Shown: in pieces, positions 39,801 through 40,846 of the stretch
How positions within the stretch are numbered: the first letter of the stretch is position 1
How the letters are laid out: each line of letters opens with the position of its first letter
IMG/VR virus record: IMGVR_UViG_3300046010_001069
Location: 1 to 40,846 of that record
From: a virus
Direction: 5' to 3' (one strand)
DNA: 40,846 bases
The notes under the pieces: generated by a model
Seen by the model: only the letters and a program-made list of their open reading frames with translations
What the model was told of the DNA's origin: nothing
Databases searched by the model: none
Made by a program: the position numbers and the translations under genes

Positions 39801-40010
39801 GCTGTTGCTTTGTACCTAGATGCTCGTAAAAAGATTGGTCAAGCATTATTGCAACGCGACCAAATGGGTGGTTCACGCTCATTGGAAGCAAATAGTAATG
39901 ATGACTTAGCAGACCTTTGGGATAGATTTGTTACCCAACTTGGTGCTGAGTCACCTGAGTTTAGCGATTTTTACAATAGATACTTTCCTAACGACCCGGT
40001 GGTGATTTAA
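33837..40010 (+). CDS. Giant virion protein (2057 aa) with ART-like segments, probable ejection protein
   Basis: The largest gene, 15 percent of the genome. The N-terminal 250 residues contain amphipathic and hydrophobic segments (DPLFFAGFAGKGVSIAARAPMAAGLMGAG). Residues from about 774 (LYHGSATNTFEFDPARPLSAST...AQIADRYAT) and from about 911 (VYRAVPKDAPAVINQGDWVTP, then FTDGNSWFEWGYDP with Glu969) resemble ADP-ribosyltransferase-like domains of phage polyvalent proteins. RLLFPFYAAYENTLMRW near 1550 is seen in large structural proteins. Size and position fit an internal protein injected with DNA. The ART assignment is by motif and tentative. Confidence 0.72.
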   Translation: MSWFNRIGDIAKGVVNFTGIPGLVHDIATSGSNDDPWYVDAVNVAKGVVKIGTTPVRGAVKGLFAVGEASYEAGGKVREGIVTKGLELPFMYNRYKNVGETYEQYQKRVADNKDDISMGQVALSLFGQGKNAAENSGWFHDFLDRNVKYLAAGFDLFNPEDREAAFNDQFIGKFASGSLDFTSSMTIDPLFFAGFAGKGVSIAARAPMAAGLMGAGRTGIASIPGSATRKVFGKLAMTSDGVDDLLGRALKGEGRAVEDVQFLARSDAKTQYPYWSKKRVTHPDAMAYLFGRATTDQEVVDTFRAVLGSDKQAMAAIARVDDEAALVLDNLTDTPKPFREALNGKLDGDLIVSPEYNNAVSTYLGNLVKEDDRFRIALERVSTGGNEFRGGTFARGPLSGYARNRAEKLAKTFADPEVTMIQKTSLHPAVMVVNYMKGKSEFFTKFRPSGVFRVNDGDSYVEMNAFLREAVELSGGTFAPKAGAYADQYLAAATEGERLNIIKLAEKDALGIIAPNMSQQQIEKLYAIFDYRRAKTLKEHKDRGFLSIFTENGPVIAKFPQLERESANIVIAMDLRRLKDGIDSYERVLPSILSGIDPTEIAVRGQKFMNTLDNVNDIFKTSVLMRLGYTVRNLTEAQLSMMAKAFALPAAVAVGGPSAVQRFLQNRKAGVSRLIDNVEVLAGRKDDINVLRDEVGKLQDMLRGLDLSRKGLAGEIRTRMADIERGGERLISNYIAAEKAKGNLVGVEEAAAIVLPRELTRLRSALAEAEAVTLYHGSATNTFEFDPARPLSASTNAQIADRYATQEFSFGLERYISDTGRPVPLRVVTRKGPQRHPQSSFTAGYRGAHTAPDREFGASLDNITRIYPEDVYSADAARIYGVGGKDFSRLDKQIVEFINQYKGNPNRMVTVYRAVPKDAPAVINQGDWVTPLREYADLHGSRYLDPEYRIEEMRVRAGDIFTDGNSWFEWGYDPRPARKPYPEKLLTAAARMKSDMIGASRAGNIVELRKGTSKGFVKVDEDRIRNLNPKELERAVFRVRRDGGSVTPMRVYGDALYLNKWSDIPLDVRKEVFGGDVKVWRAWVKSKGWQDQNSPLYKYLRENNFGRAVVGDDRRAGGLSHIVLPEAVGEAGRGREVTKLTRAQIEAAQAEADAALDIAQPLQTTKERRLARTQVRRKEKSRRTRPAVSPYYDDENLIAMINNGVEDAAANIGRSYAEVNAQLDDMMGRLGARISQSEQMSVKSKVGFGTFTHEANGHSYEVDEVFNNASWMLARTSSEQTWGSIIGSQQMAFLAGPGSRAMRPVKPGDPRYFEAWAGVLNLHFRDPETGIMDPIVSRILDGATNDEILRFLTRTRGGRIYANNTYTIPGKGLGFGKLKAGEENDYLLTRISDTRNAVKLYVPDEDTALMLTAAKEDGKPLTGGDVEVFLLNRFGTQPENLPEINGLLVTTSKEYRDQERIVDMVNRRVMRFLGSLPEDTFARHPLVNIVYQENVKRNIDGIAQARGVDKLTGDEIRRAERAAREEARREVERTLFTIVRRTGASSSQVMRLLFPFYAAYENTLMRWGGIVAENPQVVTTAARTIAQIVNGQLVVDQEGNRITDTKQLGEGGMANLVVQVPDAFIKALPGEWQDVAENAFKRVNIPLSSLDVITQGQAGNPGFGPYAVFPTYLILRQRPEFEEAFKPLFPAGMPNSASEIFLPSTLRRLKTMWSKDEMYVRTFNQMLRYETYNYNTGKRQETPTVDEITSKVNKFYLLRSLTAISAPFAISPEVDFYQQVFRQFQNQYTEPGEAEAKFFEMYPDFFEATVSLSKNPGSLEANLDTVRNLRKFSGLMAEAEAKGEPELMGWLANDFDGKYDFSQAAYQWQYRTGSYPGSANTYRQNRNPAELIKDANLKRGWTEYRKIQDVIDAFKIQNGIGSNRDPLLEQYNNAKRAWLDYMAENNVDWYAAYMSPDRGKYMKRADVLGQALQDKAWMAQNGNRPVVKAVALYLDARKKIGQALLQRDQMGGSRSLEANSNDDLADLWDRFVTQLGAESPEFSDFYNRYFPNDPVVI

Positions 40011-40643
40011 ATGGCAGACGAAAAAGATAAAACAGCGGTTGAAACAACTGCTAGTAATAAGACTGGTTCAACCAGTTCTATGGACATCTTTAATAATGCT
40101 TTAGCAGCAGGCGGTGTTTATCAAGGCAAAGGCGCTGATGGTAAAGACAAAACTGTTGGCTTAGATGAGTGGACCAAAAGATGGTTTTCAATGTCTGAAA
40201 CAGAACGCCAAAAGTGGGTAGATAAGTTCAACGCCCTTGGTAAGAAAGTTAATGTTGTTAATGGTATTGATGAGTGGATTGCCTATGGTCGCAAGTCTAT
40301 TGGTTACTTTCAACAAGGTGGTAAATTTACACCTGATGAACTTATTGCCATGGATGCTAAACAAGGTGTTGGCTCAGGTATTTCTTACACATCTCAGGAT
40401 GCTAAGGCTCTAGTTCAAAGCACATACCAATCATTACTTGGTCGTGATGCTACTGGTGCTGAGTATGAGAAGGCTTTTCAAAAGGCTATGACTCAATCCA
40501 GTTCAACTGGTGCTGGTGGTCGCCAACAGGCTGTTGTTGACTTTATTAAATCATCAGATGAGTATGACTCTCGCCAAGAAAATAAATACTTAGATGCTAT
40601 CTACAATGAATTAGCAGGAGAGATGCGTGAGGTGAAGGCATAA
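40011..40643 (+). CDS. Putative virion protein (210 aa)
   Basis: A 210-residue soluble protein. It has a low-complexity N terminus (DKTAVETTASNKTGSTSS), then a helical body (LDEWTKRWFSMSETERQKWVDKFNALGKKVNVV; YTSQDAKALVQSTYQSLLGRDATGAEYEKAFQKA, a pattern like a small DUF4214-type repeat unit, LLGRDxTxxE). It follows the giant protein directly (TAAATG) and ends in TAATG shared with the next gene. It is probably a virion component by context. Confidence 0.68.
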   Translation: MADEKDKTAVETTASNKTGSTSSMDIFNNALAAGGVYQGKGADGKDKTVGLDEWTKRWFSMSETERQKWVDKFNALGKKVNVVNGIDEWIAYGRKSIGYFQQGGKFTPDELIAMDAKQGVGSGISYTSQDAKALVQSTYQSLLGRDATGAEYEKAFQKAMTQSSSTGAGGRQQAVVDFIKSSDEYDSRQENKYLDAIYNELAGEMREVKA

Positions 40644-40846
40644 TGGCAGTCGGTCCACGCGGTGGCGGTAGAGGTAATGTCCAACCTGATGAAATGACCC
40701 CTCAGGAAAAACTTGCTAGAACAGGCATGTTTCTTGAACAAAAAAGAAAAGCATTTGCAAGCGCTAAGTTAAACACTCCTGCATACACAAAAGCAGAAAA
40801 AGAATACTTAGCAGCAAAGAAAGCATTTGACGAACTTAATGCACAA
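40533..40846. repeat. Terminal redundancy, right copy
   Basis: The second copy of bases 1-314. It differs at 40703, 40719, 40726-40729 and 40753. The changes give E-to-Q, K-to-R and Y-to-M plus two silent codon changes in the N terminus of the gene that starts at 40643. Confidence 0.95.
40643..40846 (+). CDS. 5' end of the Gly-Ala virion protein (partial, variant copy)
   Basis: The first 68 residues of the protein that is complete at 111-1613, cut by the window end. It differs from that copy at residues 21, 26 and 29 (Q, R and M here). It is the same gene seen from the other end of a permuted molecule. Confidence 0.9.
   Translation, partial: MAVGPRGGGRGNVQPDEMTPQEKLARTGMFLEQKRKAFASAKLNTPAYTKAEKEYLAAKKAFDELNAQ

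Overview
The window looks like one complete, circularly permuted genome of a tailed double-stranded DNA phage (Caudoviricetes, probably podovirus-like) that infects an actinobacterium. Bases 1-314 are repeated at 40533-40846 with seven mismatches, so the genome unit is about 40,532 bp, and the genes at the two ends join into one late operon across the ends. The best host clue is a WhiB-type regulator (23421-23768, four cysteines plus a GIWAG turn), a family confined to actinobacteria and their phages. The moderately AT-rich composition, the short tightly packed genes and several small proteins shared with aquatic phages suggest a freshwater planktonic actinobacterium. The host assignment is inference. 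No integrase or lysogeny genes were seen, so a lytic life cycle is likely.

Layout. (1) The late, rightward module runs from 29388 through the window end and on from 1 to 15555. It holds terminase, portal, a 2057-residue virion protein, three further virion proteins, scaffold, major capsid protein, a proteasome/HslV-like hydrolase, a string of tiny basic proteins, connector, fibre, glycine-rich adhesins, a large tail protein, a holin-like protein, an M15 endolysin and a second holin candidate. It ends at a bidirectional terminator (15576-15636). (2) A two-gene leftward island (15643-16045) encodes small zinc-ribbon proteins, one of the FmdB type. (3) The early rightward module (16189-23364) carries a RecB/Cas4-like nuclease, a RecA/DnaB-fold helicase, a GT-A glycosyltransferase, a resolvase-like nuclease, a primase split into two overlapping frames, a metallophosphoesterase, a sigma-like factor and a deoxynucleotide kinase. 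No DNA polymerase is visible, so replication probably uses the host enzyme. (4) The leftward module (28686-23421) encodes an inactivated SprT-like protein, an amidoligase, several tiny proteins, a class II glutamine amidotransferase, unknown small proteins, a DUF3846 protein, a lytic transglycosylase and WhiB.

Two intergenic regions carry most of the regulatory structure. 25707-26014 has a perfect DnaA box, hairpins and four copies of an octamer, and is a candidate origin. 28687-29387 is a gene-free array of about ten inverted repeats that leads into the terminase gene.

The most striking genome-wide signal is the palindrome GTTTAAAC. I found 55 copies where roughly one is expected from base composition. 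It is read in all three coding frames, is densest in the early and leftward modules (39 copies in 16.2-29.1 kb), and repeatedly sits between a Shine-Dalgarno sequence and the start codon. Other points of interest are the amidoligase plus amidotransferase set with tiny proteins between them, the proteasome-like hydrolase in the capsid operon, and ADP-ribosyltransferase-like segments in the giant virion protein.
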